DNA of 64,000 nt from Xenopus tropicalis (GCF_000004195.4 NC_030678.2:92318404-92382403); one strand, 5' to 3'. Shown: positions 22,430 through 35,344, numbered from the stretch's first letter. Numbers and translations are program-made. Notes: generated from the sequence alone by a model not told the origin.

Positions 22430-23970
22430 CAGCGCTCTTTTCCTAGTTTCCTTACTTAGCTTCCATCCTGTTGTTACGCCCTATAGCTTATGACACTCAC
22501 CTTTCCTAGAAAAGGGGGTGAAAAGGAAAATAAAATCTGGACTGGCTTTGCACTGACTGCTCTATTTTACACAAAGCAATAGCAGATTTTTAGACAGACA
22601 TAAAATAATATTGAAGGTTGCCTTTAAGATCTTGTTTGCTTTGTTTACCTCTTAAATATTAGTAGTGGGAAGCAGCATTACATAGCTAAAAGAGGGGGGC
22701 CCATATTAGTGTCATCTAAGGTTATTTATATACTGTATTTTACCCAGCAAAGCCCATTTCTTCATATCTTTGTGTTCTGCTGATGCCAGTTCAAGTATGT
22801 AGTTAATTTTATTATGTTTAATTATATGTAAGCTATCAATATTATATTAGGCTTTTTTTAACGCATGATTTGGCCCACGGTAAGACTGAATAGACTTTAT
22901 CAGCTAATTGCTACTAATTAGCCTGTTAACCTGAAGTTCTTGCCAGACATTAGCCACTCAGCAATGAGTTACTTTCCGTGGCCTTATTTGTATTGTGTCA
23001 GTGCATTTGTATCTACTTAGCATTATTAAAATATTGATTGCCTCACTCTACTTAATGTGTCTTTGTCTTAACTGCAGCCCACCAATGGCTGGTTTGGAAA
23101 TGGTTAAGAAAATGTTTATCACAAGACTGGCTTCAGAGTTGAAAGTAATGTGATCAGTAATGAATTTTGTGTTACATTAGGTTGTATAAATGGGCAGACA
23201 AGCGCAGACAACAAGTGGCCAGGAGTCAGGGCTAATCTAATGAAGTAAAAATAGAGACAGCACCAATTATACTTGGGGCCAGCTCAGAGCTGCAGCAGGG
23301 ACTGCAAATGAATAGGTACAAATCAAATTACTGACTAATAGACGCACTGCAAGAGGGGGCAGTCAATGCTAAATGCATTAAGGCCTTGTGACCTCCCTGC
23401 TCTAAACAGCACAATCCCAAATTTGACTTCCATCCCTTTCTTTTTTCCTCCCTCTCTCTACAGAAATCAAAGGGACTCTTGTTCACTTAAGAGCTGGGAT
23501 GCAACAATGTCTCTTCTTAAATGATTGAAACATTCGGACTGTCAGCGTGGGGGAAACACTCTTACATTATCAGACAGTTCTCCATAAAGCCATGCTGGCA
23601 GACCTGCATTACAATCCCTGTAACCTGTCAGTCTGGCTTTTAGAAAGTGTTCATGCACATTTTAGAGATGTCAGATGGCAAAGAATACCCAATATATAAC
23701 AGACACGAAGGTTGCACAATGGCTTTGGGAGTTTTCAATATTCTCTTTTTTTATGGAGGCTGAGGGTGTCACACATTTTCATTCATTTACTCTTCCTGTC
23801 TCATGACTGGGACATAAATCTCTATTTTGTTCTGAAGGAGATTTTGTTTCAGAATATTTATGGTTTGCAGCACAAGGCATCTGGGGAAGAAGAGGTATAG
23901 CCCAAAATAGACAATATTTATCAGAACATGTGTCGCACAAGAAAGCATTCTTTTCAGACATGGCACATAA
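22430..23970. promoter_or_regulatory. Repeat-poor intron block, candidate enhancer region
   Basis: About 1.5 kb without recognisable transposons, in an intron otherwise full of them. It includes TTTATCAGCTAATTGCTACT followed by AATTAGCCTGTTAA (22900-22935), with several TAAT cores as used by homeodomain proteins. A pyrimidine tract is at 23430-23462. No open frame is convincing. The enhancer role is inferred from density and context only. Confidence 0.3.
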
Positions 23971-24170
23971 TTAAGTGGTATTTTTAGCTATTTAGGACAG
24001 CCTAAGCTCTACCATGCATAGCTAATGAATACAACGGATCTAAAAGGCATTGTGGATCCAATGTTAGCACCCTAGATGCCCTATACAGTATGAACACCCT
24101 AAGGGCAGTTCTGGATTAAATTTTTCTACTTTCTACAAACATTAGTCTTTGTCTTTTGTTACAGAATGTA
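23970..24170 (+). repeat. Local duplication, unit A
   Basis: The stretch starting TTTTAGCTATTTAGGACAGC matches 24806-25005 through several ordered blocks (GCTATTTAGGACAGCCTAAG, GCTAATGAATA, CCCTAGATGC, AACACCCTAA-like, CAAACAT). The copies lie about 840 bases apart in the same orientation. Confidence 0.75.
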
Positions 24171-24805
24171 TCCTCACCAATGCAGCCATTTAGAATTCTA
24201 AAGTGTACAACAAATAACATTCCAGTTAGGGGTGCTACATTAAACAGCACTGCATATGTAATAAGCTCATTTCCCCCAGACCATGGTACAACTCAGTGTT
24301 ACATGCAATACATAGTCTGAAGACCGCAAGAAACAGTCAACCAACTTGTATTTATAATTCAAAACTTATATTTATAAAATCAGGTGAACCAATGACTTTC
24401 TGTTTCAGTGTATTTAGTTTCCTGAATAGCAGGATCAATTACTCACAAGACTAGTTTGTGGGTTTTTTTATTTATATTTTAAACAAAAATGTCCAGTGAT
24501 GGAATTTCCAAGAGATACATCTCAGGTCGAGGCAGGTTAGAGTTTTATAATAAAGGTATGCATCCGATCGGCAAACACATTTCTACAGAGCCTCTTGATA
24601 CTTGTACTCTAGCTCCTTCAGTGTCCTTGCACACACTCAGTATTACCTACTCTAACTATGGGTGAGATAAGCTTCATACATAACATCAGCCTGATAGTTG
24701 TGCAATTTTATAGATACAATTCCTTTTAATACAATATCTTTTATTATTACATCTAATGAACTAATAATAAATTACATTTATTATTAAATTAGATATTTTA
24801 TTATT

Positions 24806-25005
24806 AGCTATTTAGGACAGCCTAAGCTCATTATGGCTAATGAATAGACCAGACTTAACAGGCGCGTGGATCTAGGGTGGATAATACCCTAGATGCTCTA
24901 TAAGACACCCTAAAGGCAGCTCTGTATGAATTTCCTGAATGATGTGTCACTCATTAACTTGTTTTCTACTTATTCCAAACATCAGTTTTTGTCTTTACTT
25001 CCCAG
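24806..25005 (+). repeat. Local duplication, unit B
   Basis: The partner of 23970-24170. A shorter third piece, TTAGCTATTTATGACAGCAT, is at about 25347-25366, again after an AATAATAAAA-type run. The shared left edge suggests repeated insertion or duplication at the same point. Confidence 0.7.
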
Positions 25006-26768
25006 ATATTAAGTGTACCACAGTAAGTGAAGATACAAATATTTAGGTCAACTTGGGCTGCCAATATAATGCAGATCTGCTTCTTTGCACCCTGACTTTA
25101 GTATGTACTGACAGGCATGGCATCCACCTGACAGCGCACATATGGGGCAAATTTGGTGAGAAAATGTATACTTTTGCATTTTCATTCTGAAATCCACTCC
25201 ATGATAGGGATTGGAAGGCACTGGATCAGCATAAATATGCCAGCGGGAAGTGTAATTAGGGTTGGGCACTTTTACAAGGTGATACAGTAAGCAACATTGC
25301 TATTATAATACCTTTTACAATAGTAATAATAAAATACATGTGTTATTATTAGCTATTTATGACAGCATAACCATACATGACCATATTTCTGTGGGCAGTT
25401 TGTTTGATTTCGACCATACTACTGTACTGTCTGGGCATGTACTGTATGTCACCTTGGGATTGCATCTTCCCCAGACCATAATGTGAGCTTGAGTCTGTTC
25501 TACTGTACTCAGGAGAAAGATGCTGCATCAAGAGTTATGTACTTCAGTGGACAAAATGCATGTCTATCCCTTGAATCCATGGGTCAGTTGATTAAATATC
25601 TTCTTAATGTACTTCTAATGTACAGCCAAAGGAATATAGTACAGACACAATGCAATATAGGAGAGATCATTAAGTTAGTGCAAAGTGCAGCACCAAATGC
25701 ATCACGGAAATATGTCAAACAACAAAATGGTGCTTTTCCCTTTCATGTAAATATTGACATTATTGCAAATAAATAACCTACTTCATAGTTTATAGGTCTT
25801 CCTTTTGGTCAGCTATACTATATTTAATCATTGATTTTGACTACTGCCAATTTGTTGCTTGCCCTTGAGTTGCAAGTTTTACTGCGTGCCCTGACTGCTG
25901 CATATTTTCATTTGCCTGTTGACTTTCTTTAGTTCTGACCCATGACTATGTCTTTCCTCTTCCTTCTCTTTAAAGATCACCCTAGGGGTTACATCTGACC
26001 ATGTGCTTAAGACCAAGCTGCACATGACTTGCAGAGGCCGCAAAATGGGGAAACTGGTAGGTGGATTTGGAAAGGCATCCTGGAAGTATAAGTGAGCCTC
26101 TTACGCTAATAATTTATGCTGCTGTAATATGACCCTTAACAGACAGGCAGGTTAAAGGCTTAAAGTTTTGCCCCAGGACTGCACCTACAAGTAAAAGAAT
26201 TAGTAAAGTCTGTGTGCAAATGTGTAACAACACAAAAAACAGAAGTTCCAACTACCTGGTGAGAACAGAGAGTAGAGAGGCCAGCAGGGCCCCAATACAG
26301 GCATTCGTACTCTATGAAGTTAAGAATGTGGTAGTTATATGCTCTGCATAAATTAAACTGATCATTTTAGGTTGATAACACAGGTTGACGAACTTGTCAC
26401 ATGATTTCTTTTGACATCAATGGAAGGTGATGAATTGTTACCAGACCCTTGACTGGAGCCCAAAACAATTGTTAAAGGATTCAGTAGCTGCCATTACACC
26501 CTCTGCCCCCCATGATAAAAATGAGCACTGTCTAATTAGGATATAGGTTCGTTTTCTATATTTGATTATAATTGCTGCAAGGTATAGTAAATACCGAACA
26601 TAACCTATATTTACAGGAGATGATGTCATCTGCCAGCCGTCTCATCAGTATCTGCCATTCATGCCTTTGCTTTAAAGTTTAAAAAGTAACACCTTGTTAA
26701 TTTGCAACACTGTTATTGTCAGTAGAATAGTGATATGCAACTGGTAGATAAAGCCCTATTTTGTTGTA

Positions 26769-27030
26769 CAGGTATGGGATCCATTATCTGCAAATTCATT
26801 ATCCAGAAAGATCTGAATTACGGGAAGGCCATTTCCCAAAGACTCCATTCAAAGCAAATAATTCTAATTTTTAAAACTGATTTCCTTTTTCTCTGTAATA
26901 ATATATCAGTTCTTTGTTCTGGATCCCAACTAAGATATAACAAATCCTTATTGGAGGCAAAATAATCCTATTGGGGTTATTTAAAATGCTTAAATGCTTT
27001 TTAGTAGTCTTAAGGTATGGGGATCCAAAT
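26769..27030. mobile_element. CAGGTATGGGA-type MITE, 3'-truncated
   Basis: It begins CAGGTATGGGATCCATTATC and has the core blocks TTTCCTTTTTCTCTGTAATA and GGATCCCAACTAAGATATAA. The right end is missing. Confidence 0.7.
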
Positions 27031-28296
27031 GATTACAACTTATACCACTACAACTTCTAGAATATTGGGATATTTAGTTGACTACATTGGTTGTCAGTAA
27101 CTGGCATAGGGACAACAACACATTCAACAAGCTGTGTGTCTGATTATATAATCACTGGGTAGAAAGTTCTTAGTACACTATGAACACTGTGCACTCAATG
27201 ACAAAGAATATATTTATGTATCAGTATGTTAATGGAAAATACCTTCAGTAATATCCAGTCTCCTGGTTTACTGCAAAGACATTATATGCCTTAATTTTAG
27301 CTCATTATCGCATGCTTGCCAAGCAATGACTGCTTCTAGGCTCTCTAGCGTCCCTGAGGTTAGACATGAAAACAGCATGTCCATCCTAAAGAGTATAAAT
27401 AATTTCATCCCAGACATGAACTCCTCTCTGCTGTATGGGATTCTACTTAGCTGCTAGAATCTGCTACTTTCCAAAGGAAAGCAGTGCTAAATCAAACAGC
27501 TAGAACAGGAAAACGTGCTTTCCCCAAAGTTCCAGGTAGAAAGCAGCCAATAACATAGATTCTGGCCATTGGTTGACATTTGGGATTAGTTCATTTGACT
27601 AATGATTTCCCTCAGTTGTTAAGTGAAAAATAGGCACATTCAGCCCATGAAAGTCTATTATTTGCAGTCCTTATTTATCTGTGTTATTTTTTCCCTGCCG
27701 AGCCCCTAAGCATGTGCATTATATTTTGCCATGGTAATTTATGTATATTTTAGCTCACATAAAACAGCAGTCATAGACTACGTTTGCCTTAATATTTCAG
27801 CCTGTCTAATTTCTGGCTCAGATACACTCTCATTTAGTAAACTGTAGATTCACTTTGTTTTTTATGTCTCTTGTGGTGGTGTTTTCTCATCATACACGTT
27901 TCCTACAGTTTAAACACTTTACACATTATAGATGACTTTTTAATAAATGGGACAAGATACAAAATGTGCACTTCATTGACCAGGTTTCACTATATTATGC
28001 CACATCTTTCAGTCCAGTCAGGTGTCATGCAGTTTAGACTTTTAGGGTGAAGACACACAAAGCTACTAGTAGCAGCTACTTTTTCACGGCTACTAAACAG
28101 CAGAAAATACCCTGCCACAGACAATACTGAGAACTGCCTCTGCTAAAACACATGTAGAGACAACTATCAGATCAGTAAATGATCAGCATTGTCTATTTTA
28201 GTAGCCACGACAAGTAGCTCCCACTTTGCACTTTCTGATGGTGGGAAAGCAAACAATCATGCACTTTCCCAGTTCCTCAAACTGTTTGCTCTAGCA

Positions 28297-29199
28297 CAGT
28301 GCTGTCCAACTGGCGGCCCTCGACCCCCCTCAGTGTGGCCCCCCACCTGTCTGGCTGCTTTGATGGCTTACCTTTGTGTAAACTTTAAATGGTATCAGTA
28401 CTGAGATTAACTGGCCCCCTGCATAGTTCTCACCTCAGATTCAGGCTGTAATCCCCCTGTATTGTTTAAAAATGTAATCCCCTGTGTTGTTCACACCTTT
28501 TAATCCCTGCATTGTTAACCCCCCTGCATTGTTCACACCTCAGGCTCAGGCTGTAATCACCTCCATTGTTCACCTGTTCACACCTTAGACATTGTAGGTA
28601 CTGCCTGGACTATGCTGCCTGTGTGTATGGCACACACAGGGAGCATAAAGTAGGCAGATTATGGCACATAGCATAGGGCAGGGAGGGTTTGGCACAAACA
28701 GGTAGGGCAGACAGAGTATGGCACACACAGGCAGCATAGGACAGGCAGATTATGGCACAAACCGGCAGCATAGGGCAGACAGAATGCTGCCTGTGTGTGC
28801 CATACTCTGCCTGCCCTATGCTGCCTGTGGGAGTTGAACCTGGCAGGGGTTTGTTAGCAGTTGGAAATAGCCATTAAATGGTCCCTAAGGTGTGTAATTA
28901 TATGCTGGGGTTGCTGTGCTATCCACAGGGGAGGAGGAGGAGGCATATGGATTTAAGGGTGTGTCTTAATATGACATAATATAATTCTTTCACATATGAA
29001 TGACGGTTGATATCCTCGCTGTAAGGACCAAGCATTTGGGATTTTGCTGTGCTACCACCATTGTGATAATATGGGTGTGGTTTGAAGTGGGTGTAGTTTA
29101 AAAAGGGGGAGTGGTCAAAACTGGCTTCCATTAGCGGCCCTCCACCATGTATGATAGAGAAATTCCGGCCCTCGGCACCGCAGAAGTTGGACAGCACTG
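28297..29199 (+). mobile_element. hAT-type element, copy 1, with inverted minisatellite
   Basis: The terminal repeats are CAGTGCTGTCCAACT and AGTTGGACAGCACTG. The interior holds a tandem array (about 28620-28830) built on TATGGCACACACAGGCAGCA, which flips orientation at about 28785. The flanks CTCTAGCA and CAATATGG do not form a duplication, so one end was altered or the target decayed. It has no transposase. The 153-codon frame at 28919-29380 crosses the element border and is not a gene. Confidence 0.8.
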
Positions 29200-29839
29200 C
29201 AATATGGTATAGGGACAAAATATACCTGAATACTTTTGTGTACAGTGTTACACAAAACTGTACTGTGTAATTAGTAACACTATATGCCAATAAATATGAT
29301 AGCAAACCCTCTAATGTATACATTCTCAAGATATCTCCACCTAACAGCAGTAAGTATGATATGAACAACTTGTTTCCCATTTACGTGCAAAACAGTCTAT
29401 TAACTATACCGTTCCCCATGCTTCAACACTGCATTTATTTTGAATGATGAGCTGTTAAATATTCCCTTCCAAACTCCCTATAATGTGCCCTGCTAGATTT
29501 CTGTGCTGGCTCGCTGCTTTGAGTCAATGATTCAATGTTATCCAAACTGAGAAAAACAAACCGAAATTCCAAGATTGTGAAAAATGTCAGTCATCAAATT
29601 AGTAACCACAGATGTGCATTGCCTAGACACAGATCAAGGTGAGTTATGCAGATAAAATGAAGTGTGAGGGGTTGATTCCATATTAAAAAGGAGAAACTAA
29701 TTTTTATCAATCCTGTCTTGGCACCTTAGTTAATATATACAGTTGAAAACATATACATTAAAACGCGCTTTCCATATAAATAATAGACTTCTGCATGGAA
29801 CCTTAAAGCAAATTAATATACAATCTACCATAACTGGAG

Positions 29840-30140
29840 ATGAGCAGAAAGCAAATGCCACATGGGCAACATGCCCATCATGTGTTGTGAGTTGCCACCT
29901 CAGGAGGCGCCACACTCCCCAAGGGGCCCCCGCCATGTCCCCCGCACCCCACATAGGGGCCCCGTCGCACCACCCTAACCTCCCGCAAGGGTCCCTGCCA
30001 CCCGCCCAAAGTCCTCCCCTGAGGGCGCATAAGTGGAGCTTACTTTCAACACATCAGGGGAGGGACACCAATGGCGGGGGAGCGGCGTCAGGGATTGATC
30101 CTGTTTGGTCCCGGCGGCCCAATCCGAATCTGCATTTTTG
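29840..30140. repeat. GC-rich unclassified stretch
   Basis: An abrupt rise in GC content with many CCCC and GGGG runs; probably part of a transposon joined to the hAT-related fragment on its right. The 158-codon frame across it shows no recognisable protein features. Confidence 0.35.
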
Positions 30141-30560
30141 GATAAAAATTTCAGGTCCACATCCACTTCAAACCACACCCATGTTATCACAAGAGCTGTT
30201 AGGACCATACCCACATTAATGGTGGTAGTACAGCAAAACCCCAATTGGTTGGTGCTCACTGCAGGGATATCGTCCTTCACTCATATGTGAAAGGGTAGGA
30301 AGAGTATGGCACACACAAGTTGGCAGAGTATGGCACACACATGCAGAGTAGGTAAGGCAGCGTATGGCACACACAGGTAGGAAAGTATGGCACACAGGCA
30401 GCATAGGGCAGGGAGAGTATGGCACACACAGGAAGGGTAGGGCAGGCAGAGTAGAGCACACACAAGCAGCATAGGGCAGGCACAGTATGACACACAGACA
30501 TCATAGGGCAGGCAGAGTATGGAACTCAGAGGCAGCATAGGGCAGGCAGAATATGGCAAA
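30140..30560 (-). mobile_element. hAT-type element fragment with minisatellite
   Basis: CCACTTCAAACCACACCCAT and GTGGTAGTACAGCAAAACCC match the interior of the 34375-35344 element. They are followed by many units of GTATGGCACACACAGG / CAGCATAGGGCAGGCAGAGT (30300-30560). Terminal repeats are missing. Open frames rich in Cys, Leu and Pro on the minus strand are products of the array. Confidence 0.75.
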
Positions 30561-31971
30561 GACAAAAGCAAAACAAAAGCAAAGATCTGATTGGTTGGTA
30601 TGGGAAACATCACCGGTCATGTTGGCTTACACACTATAATAAATATGCCCCTAAGTGCGTAGAATTATGTGAAACTTCTGAAAGCAAGCCTAGAACCATG
30701 AGTAGTCAGAATGTTCTACACGTGCATACAAGGTAGCAAAAAGCAGAAAAAAAAACTACAAACTGAGAGATAAGCTCATTGTTCTGATAGAGATCCTGTA
30801 TGATTCAGAAACCCAATTTCAAGAAGTAACCTTGGGTAAAAATTAAAATAAGGCTTTACTTCACCTTCAAGCACGGAAAACACTACATCAGCACTGCCAA
30901 AACATCTGCTAGATTATTGTGCCTTTATATATATTTGCCTCATACAGAAGTACAGTAATGCAAGTATTCATAAGTCCCCAACAGAATGTGATTGGGGGCT
31001 CTATTGGGAATTCTCTATGTATAATTGTAATTTGTATTTCTTGGATCTCTACCAGTTTTCTATAACCTTAATAAAAAAAAGTCTTGATGCTTTTACATGT
31101 ATAACACAAAAGTTTAATTGTAACGCTGAAACTTGTTTTTCACTAAGAAACCATAGAAAAAGGAACTGGACCCTTAGGAAGTCAGAGGAAAACCCATTAC
31201 ATGGCTGTGGTTAAAGCTCACAGCAATGAATGTAATTGCTTAGTTTTGCACGTCTCAGAAGAATTTAATTCATCAGTTCCTTCTACGCAAGTTTAATACT
31301 TTTAAAGGGAAAAAATGTTTTCATAAAAAAATATATTCTGAGTGATTAATATGATTGTAAATTTTTCTGATGTGGCTTTGGAAGAAGTGTAGCTCAAAGT
31401 GTGAAGTGTACCTAGCAGAAGATTGAGTCTGCCAAGTACACTAAAGGCACACGGTTTTTAACATACTGCCAAAAAGGAATCATGGGTGAGGTCTGGTCAA
31501 CATTAAGCTAGAAGGAAATTGACCTTAACCCTTTAAGTAGCTCGCTGTTTCAGATTGCAGATGGAAGCAGGATTTCTGACTTGAGAATCTTCCATGAATT
31601 TGGGGATTTCAATGCAAAATTCATGGTTGTGATAATATTTTACAGTGCATCACCATGAACTGATAGTATTGATGGTATCACCTTAGTACGCTGAAAGGAC
31701 TGATGGTATCTCCCTGCAATGATGGAACTAATGGTATCACCAAGCACTGTCTGCACAGTAACAACACTGTTATATGTTAGCTCTGTGACTGGAATGCATC
31801 TGTCGGGGTTGTAATGAATAATTCTACAGACTAATCATTTTGGAGGGGGTAATATTCCAGAGACAGCCATAGTACTCATTTAATGGAAAAATAAATTACA
31901 CACTTTCATAAATACATCTATTAGATCTTTATAATAGATTATTTTCATGAATGTGAAGCTAAATTAACATT

Positions 31972-32200
31972 ATGGGGCAGATTAATCAAAGTATGACATT
32001 AGAGCTCACCACACTAAATTTGCGCTCTAATAATTTCTATGGGATTTTTACAGGCATATTTTTATAGGCCTCTGTATACAGGCATACATTTACAGGCCTC
32101 TAAAAACCCTATAGAAATGAATAGGGAGTGGGGAATTTTACTGTGGTGAGCTCTAATTTTACACTTTGATATCTCTGACCCCATGTGTACATGCAATTAG
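31972..32200. mobile_element. Short palindromic MITE
   Basis: GGGGCAGATTAATCAAAGTA at the left is inverted in ACACTTTGATATCTCTGACC at the right, and GAGCTCACCACA / TGTGGTGAGCTC are exact inverses. Internal TAGGCCTCTGTATACAGG and TACAGGCCTC repeats sit near the centre. Confidence 0.7.
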
Positions 32201-32214
32201 GGAATTCCCATTCA

Positions 32215-32262
32215 GGGTTGGACTGGGCTGGCGGCCCTATGCTGCCGGTGTAGGGAGGTGTA
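32215..32262 (+). mobile_element. hAT end fragment
   Basis: CAGGGTTGGACTGGGCTGGC resembles one end of the CAGGCCTGGACTGGG family at 51383-51537. No second end is visible nearby. Confidence 0.4.
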
Positions 32263-32682
32263 AGGAGGCAAAAGTTACGCAAATAAAATAAATAAAAATA
32301 AATAATGGAAAGTACGACACTTTGAGCAATATCTATAGTGTATATTCTGTTAAAAAATATATTAAAAAAGCATACTTCACTTTCCTTTTTATATCTTGTA
32401 GCTATTCTTTTTCAATTGGTCTTTGTTTTGTTTCTTGCGTTTTTTTAATTATTTCATTCCAGTTGAGAATTCTATTGGACCCTATCATTATGTGTCACAT
32501 GTCAAGCAGTTTAGGAAGATGATTCATTATCCGATGTCAATAATGTAGAGTACCTTGTAAAAAGGTCTTTCCATAACATGAATCACAAGTCCTTAAAGGA
32601 CTGGGGGTGCCAAAATGTTATTGCTTTCCTTACAGCTTCTTCCACTTTCTCTTTGTTCTGGGTAGGCACATACAGAGTATAT

Positions 32683-32968
32683 TGATGAGTGAATCTCTCC
32701 CGTTTTGCTTTGCCAAAAAATCGTGAAAGAAAAATCGTGAAAACGCATATGTTGCGCAATTTTTTTGTCACCGTATCTTTTTTTTGTTGCCCGCACTTGT
32801 TAGACGCAACCATGCCCAAATTTTGACGCAACCACTCCCAATTTGACACGACCATGCCCTTTTTTGACTCAACCACGCACAATTTGACGCGCGACAAAAA
32901 AAAATTTAAGTGCGGCAAATTTCACGGAACAATCCATGCCTGGTGAAAAAATTCGCTCATCACTAGTA
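32683..32968. mobile_element. GATGAGTGAATC-type MITE with GACGCAACCA repeats
   Basis: The left end GATGAGTGAATC and right end ATTCGCTCATCAC are inverted. The core carries imperfect direct units of TTTGACGCAACCA(C/T)(G/T)CCCAA. Common in Xenopus. The 111-codon minus-strand frame over it is a by-product. Confidence 0.65.
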
Positions 32969-34374
32969 GAGTACAGTGAAAAGCGACTTTTAAACTCTAC
33001 TGTGCATTTGCCTGCCTAGGTCCGAAGAAAAGAAGAAAAAAGCAGAAGATGAGCAGCAAATGAGCTCCTACAAAAATATTCCGGGGTTTTACGTGACATA
33101 CTGGGGATGCCTAAGATTTGGCCTTCGCCAGTTATTTTATCCTTTATTCTTGTTTTAGGCTACTAAAAAAGGCTAAGGTACCATGACATACAAGGCACTG
33201 TCTAATAGATACAGAGGAACATCGAGTCAGTCCAAAATGGAGAACTTTCTATTAAACAAGACATTATGAGAAATGTTCTTTCTGTATAACAGATTCAATA
33301 TTTGAATCCCATATTTTTAATACTAGAATATATTCCTTTTCCCCATCCCAGATCTATTTACTGCAAGCTTACACACTGTTCTTTAAGCAGTATCTTGACT
33401 CTATAAAATGTATTAATGAGGCTGATTCTGTATTAATGACAAAAAAGAACCAGACATATACGTTTAATTGTCATTTGTTGCAAAGGAATTTTCCACTGGG
33501 GTTATGATCAATGGGTCTAATTTTCTACTTTTATTGAAAGTGCTTTTAGTTATAAAAATAACTTCTGATAACACAAGCGAAATTAGCACACCTAATTGAA
33601 TCCAGAGCTTAGCATTTGAGATTAGCATTCTTCCAAAAGTTAGGCAAAACACATATTCATAAGGAATAAAGACATTTCATTTATACAGCCTCTTTTAATC
33701 TATGGCAGTATTAGTATTATAGTATTATTTATATATTATAGTATTATTTAGTATTATATTATATTAGTATTATAATTCTTATTATCTGTATAGCACCAAC
33801 ATATGTGGATGTGGGACAATGGAAGGGTGAATAAATCCAAATGCTTACTACATATAAACACAGACTGAAACAGGATATAGGCGGCAATTGTTTGCTATTT
33901 CTCAGAGAACTGCTGTATGATTCTGGTGTTTTTAATATTTTGCATATATTTTTTTTCCATTGCCCCTCCAAGGAACACAGCTCTGGTAAGGGAACTAATA
34001 TTGGGGAACTAATGTTATTTATACTATATTCTGTTTTTTAAGCACCAGTATTGCTAAGACATTCCTTCTCCATTCAGTGTTGTGTTTAAATAAGAGAAAC
34101 CTGGGGCCCACTGCTGTTGGATGGGTGCAGCCAAGGTTTGCATGCTGGGGCGGGTCACAGCCCTGGGCCTTTGGAAGAATGATTTTACCCCTTTCCCCAA
34201 TTAATTCCCAAAGGGAAATGGAGGCTTTATTTACTTAAATAAAGCAGAAGTCAGTGCTGCTCCCTCCTACTCTACATCCCTGCTTTATTTGCTGGTTTAT
34301 TATTTCCTGTCCCTACCTACCTAACCCTAACCACAGGAAGTGAGCACTTATTGCAATCATTTATTCATCTAGTG

Positions 34375-35344
34375 CAGTGCTGTCCAACTTCTACGGTGCC
34401 GAGGGCCAGTAATGGAAGCCAGTTTTGACCACTCCCCTTTTTGAAACCACACCCACTTCAAACCACACCTATTTTATCACAATGGTGGTAGTGCAGCAAA
34501 ATCCCAAATGCTTGGTCCTTACTGTGGGGATATCAACCATCATTCATAAGTGAAAGAATTATGTCATATTAAGATATACCCTTAAATTCCATATGCCTCC
34601 TCCTCCCCTGTGGATAGCAGAGCAACCCCCAGTACATAATTACACACCTTAGGGACCATTTAATGGCTATTTCCAAATGCTAACAAACTCCCACAACAAA
34701 CCCCTGCCAGGTTCACCTCCCACAAGCAGCATAGGGCAAGCAGAGTATGGCACACACAGGCAGCACTCTGCCTGTCCTATGCTGTCTGTGTGTGCCATAC
34801 TCTGCCTGTCCTAATCTGCCTATGTGTGTGCCATACTCTGCTTTCCCTATGCTACCTCTGTGTGCCATACTCTGCCTGCCCTACCCTGCCTGTGTGTGCT
34901 ATACTCTGCCTGCCCTACCCTGACTGTGTGTGCCATACTCTGCCTGCCCTACCCTTCCTGTGTGTGCCATACCCTCCCTGACCTATGCTGCCTGTGTGTG
35001 CCATACTCTACCTGCCCTATGCTGGCTGTATGTGCCATACTCTGCCTACAGTACCTATGTCTGAGGTGTGAAGAAGTGAACAATGGGAGTGATTACAGTC
35101 TGAGCCTGAGGTGTGAACACTGCAGGGGATGAACAATGCAGGTATTAAAAGGTGTGAACAACACAGGGGATTACATTTTTAAACAATACAGGGGGATTAC
35201 AGCCTGAATCTGAGGTGAGAACCATGCAGGGGGGCAGTTAATCTCAGTACTGATACCATTTAATGCTTACTCAAAGGTAAGCCATCAAAGCAGCCAGACA
35301 GGTGCGGGGCCACACAGAGGCGGGCCGCCAGTTGGACAGCACTG
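34375..35344 (-). mobile_element. hAT-type element, copy 2, with exact 8-bp target duplication
   Basis: The ends CAGTGCTGTCCAACT and AGTTGGACAGCACTG are flanked by ATCTAGTG on both sides (34367-34374 and 35345-35352), an exact 8-base duplication. It is inverted relative to the copy at 28297. The interior array (34725-35060) flips orientation at about 34766. Non-autonomous, with no transposase. Confidence 0.9.

Larger units (their letters stand above)
24171..28296. other. Intronic stretch, mostly unassigned
   Basis: Outside the duplicated units and the MITE at 26769-27030 there is no recognised element. 27290-27500 is repeat-poor. No exon was found. Confidence 0.4.
30561..34374. other. Intronic stretch between hAT copies
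   Basis: Contains the MITEs at 31972, 32215 and 32683 only. 33760-33800 carries a small piece of the TATAGCACCAACATATG retroposon-like type. The rest is unassigned AT-rich DNA. Confidence 0.4.

Noticed and set aside
28620..28830. CRISPR-like direct repeats
   Set aside because: Tandem units without unique spacers, in a eukaryotic transposon; this is a minisatellite.
28919..29380. 153-codon minus-strand open frame
   Set aside because: It crosses the border of a hAT element, has low-complexity composition and no protein features or splice context.
29743..30219. 158-codon plus-strand open frame
   Set aside because: It runs through a GC-rich repeat stretch into a hAT fragment; the Pro/His-rich translation is a composition effect.
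30216..30613. Cys/Leu/Pro-rich repetitive frames, like a keratin-associated or metallothionein-like protein
   Set aside because: They are translations of the TATGGCACACACAGG minisatellite; the same peptides appear at 34790-35132 in the other hAT copy.
32583..32918. 111-codon minus-strand frame
   Set aside because: Overlaps the GACGCAACCA-repeat MITE and has no recognisable domain.
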